Positions 62,576-64,000 of a stretch of DNA of 64,000 nt are shown piece by piece. Below the pieces are notes generated by a model, which did not search any database, was not told the DNA's origin, and worked only from the letters and a program-made list of their open reading frames with translations. The stretch is from Bacteroidales bacterium. GTDB taxonomy: Bacteria; Bacteroidota; Bacteroidia; Bacteroidales; F082. How positions within the stretch are numbered: position 1 is the stretch's first letter; each line of letters begins with the position of its first letter. The translations under genes and the position numbers were made by a program. The stretch is from assembly GCA_023229135.1 (NCBI GenBank), contig JALNZT010000014.1, positions 1-64,000 on the forward strand, in the 5' to 3' direction.

Positions 62576-64000
62576 TCAGGGAGTGGAAATAAACAGGTCT
62601 GCTTGCTCAGGATATATCATCAATACATTTTCATCAGGCAGCAGCTGCGGAATCTTATAGGTAAGGTTCCAATGATGCAGGTTGTAGGAAAGCGATTGCT
62701 GGCGTGCATTTATTAGTACAAAAAGCTTTTGCTTGCTTTGAAAATGTTGTTCAAAATAAGCATCTGTATTGTAACCCAAGCTCTTATCTTTAAGCTGAAT
62801 ACCAAACTGTTTAAAACGTTTCCTGAGGATCGCATAATCATTTTCTTCGGCATAAAACACTAAGGAGGCCGACATTTCTTTGGCAAGTTGCATCAGGGTG
62901 TTTGCCCAGCGGTCGAAGCCGTGTTCCACAGTGGCATTGCGCGGCACAAGCACCAGCAGCACATCAGTTGTTTCGAGTGGCTGCGGCAAATTGCTAATGA
63001 TGACCTGGTTGTAAGAAGCTTTAAGGATAGCCTCGAACATATAGCCAAAAATACGACTGAGGTCTGCGTCGCGCCCACTCCAGCCAAGGATGAGCGTAGA
63101 AGCATTAATCTCAATAGAAGTTTTTACGATGGCTTCCGGGATATTGGCGTCGAGCCGGTTAAAGCCTTCCAGACTTACACCGGAAGCCGCTGCATGTCTA
63201 CGCATCTCTTCTAATATAGGTTTTATGGCAGCCAAATGCTTGCGTGCTTCATGGTCATCTTTTACGACAGCCAGCGAATATATCGGTTCAGCCGATTTGG
63301 GATTATGCATCATAATCGCCAGATCTAACAGCTTTTTCACGGTGGCAGGATTGGCAATTGGCACAAGAATACGCTGGCTCAATGTGGTATTTGCTTCCGG
63401 CTCTTTGCGTGATTCGTCGATTGCCAGCCGCTTGCCATAACGTTGTGTGTGCCAGGAGCTAAAAAGCGAACTAACCATAATCAAGATAATGGTTGCATTA
63501 AAAATATCTTCGGAAATCACGCCATAACGCATGCCAACCAACACGACAGCAAGAGTTGCAGCAGCCCGCGCCGAAGTAAGGCCAAAAATGGTTTGCATCT
63601 CATTTTTTGTAATCTTGAAGATAAGTTTGGTAATATATGCTGCAATCCACTTTCCGCCTATGCCGAGAACGAGTAGCGCAACGGCATAAATCAGCAGCAT
63701 ATATCCTGATAAAAATATATCCAGACGAATCAACATACCCACGCTGATAAGGAAAAAAGGTATGAACAGTGAGTTTCCTACAAAATCAATCCGATTCATC
63801 AGTGTAGAGGAATGCGGGATAAGCCGGTTTAGCGCCAGTCCGGCAAAGAAAGCACCTATAATAGGTTCAGCACCAGCCAGTTCAGCAGTAAAAGCCGATA
63901 CGAAAAGCATCGTGAAAACAAATAAATATTGGGTGGTGCCGTCCAGGGTTATATGTCGAAAAAACCAGGCACTCAGCTTTGGAAGCAGGAAGAAAACAGC
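62576..64000 (-). CDS. CPA2-family cation/proton antiporter, C-terminal part (partial)
   Basis: The frame runs through the window edge without a start, so the N-terminal part lies outside. About 475 residues are visible: membrane helices carrying ELAGAEPIIGAFFAGLALNR (conserved CPA2 core), IAAYITKLIFKI and LTSARAAATLAVVLVGMRYG, then a cytoplasmic region with two universal-stress-protein-like halves (ILVPIANPATVKKLLDLAIM; LILGWSGRDADLSR) instead of the usual TrkA-N domain. Probably Na+ or K+/H+ exchange. An ATG at 63910 exists but is internal to the helix bundle, not a true start. Confidence 0.85.
   Translation of the reverse strand, partial: AVFFLLPKLSAWFFRHITLDGTTQYLFVFTMLFVSAFTAELAGAEPIIGAFFAGLALNRLIPHSSTLMNRIDFVGNSLFIPFFLISVGMLIRLDIFLSGYMLLIYAVALLVLGIGGKWIAAYITKLIFKITKNEMQTIFGLTSARAAATLAVVLVGMRYGVISEDIFNATIILIMVSSLFSSWHTQRYGKRLAIDESRKEPEANTTLSQRILVPIANPATVKKLLDLAIMMHNPKSAEPIYSLAVVKDDHEARKHLAAIKPILEEMRRHAAASGVSLEGFNRLDANIPEAIVKTSIEINASTLILGWSGRDADLSRIFGYMFEAILKASYNQVIISNLPQPLETTDVLLVLVPRNATVEHGFDRWANTLMQLAKEMSASLVFYAEENDYAILRKRFKQFGIQLKDKSLGYNTDAYFEQHFQSKQKLFVLINARQQSLSYNLHHWNLTYKIPQLLPDENVLMIYPEQADLFISTP

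Noticed and set aside
63443..63676. Antisense frame inside the antiporter gene
   Set aside because: Shadow of the strong CPA2 coding frame; no independent evidence.

Overview
The window looks like a chromosomal segment of a free-living or gut-type member of the Bacteroidota (Bacteroidales/Marinilabiliales-like). The evidence is a SusC/SusD pair, a gliding/type IX secretion C-terminal domain, PorT-type beta-barrels, M16 and M3 peptidases with Bacteroidota architectures, a fused ResB-CcsA cytochrome c assembly protein, and many promoters with the Bacteroidota -7 box TAnnTTTG. I saw no rRNA, tRNA, CRISPR array, insertion sequence or prophage.

Layout. 1-3602: partial gene, then small membrane/stress proteins (holin-like, YtxH, AI-2E/PerM permease) and two DUF membrane proteins. 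3687-5159: three decaying genes for exported or outer-membrane proteins, two with a single frameshift and one reduced to a signal peptide joined to a last beta-strand. 5245-7377: a higBA toxin-antitoxin pair and an exported orphan protein, each followed by an attC-like repeat, resembling a short integron-type cassette array. 7637-9645: MFS transporter and a DUF998-like membrane protein. 10209-14313: an M16 peptidase pair and a protein with a type IX secretion C-terminal domain. 14316-17876: a CrtA-like protein, then a PorE-like TPR/propeller/OmpA protein with a beta-barrel partner.

18019-34277 is the functional centre: a divergent sugar-utilisation locus. Leftward run susC, susD and a GH63 (YgjK-like) glucosidase. 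Rightward run a GntR/LacI-type regulator, a periplasmic GH2 beta-galactosidase, galactose mutarotase, a sugar nucleotidyltransferase, a Na+/sugar symporter and galactokinase, closed by a 16-bp perfect hairpin. An identical 18-bp site lies in both divergent promoters and is the likely operator. No galT or galE is present; the nucleotidyltransferase may fill the gap. The likely substrate is a galactose- and glucose-containing oligosaccharide.

34400-38612: a DUF3828-like lipoprotein, a TonB receptor with a paired-cysteine plug and a His-rich membrane protein (probable metal uptake), and a frameshifted DUF1858/DUF2249 gene. 39001-43177: queE, a propeller protein and folD in one overlapping operon, then ffh. 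43443-48256: a beta-helix lipoprotein, an NRK-like kinase overlapping an HD hydrolase, and convergent M23 peptidase and HAD genes. 48449-52578: a tightly packed operon of a DUF5011 lipoprotein, an LtaS-like phosphoglycerol transferase, a diacylglycerol-kinase-family enzyme, a SUI1/YciH factor and a TPMT-like methyltransferase. 52642-55225: an unknown protein, a YbdG-like MscS channel and a small acidic protein. 55490-64000: M3 peptidase, two thioredoxin-fold proteins, the ResB-CcsA fusion, and the C-terminal part of a CPA2 antiporter cut by the window edge.
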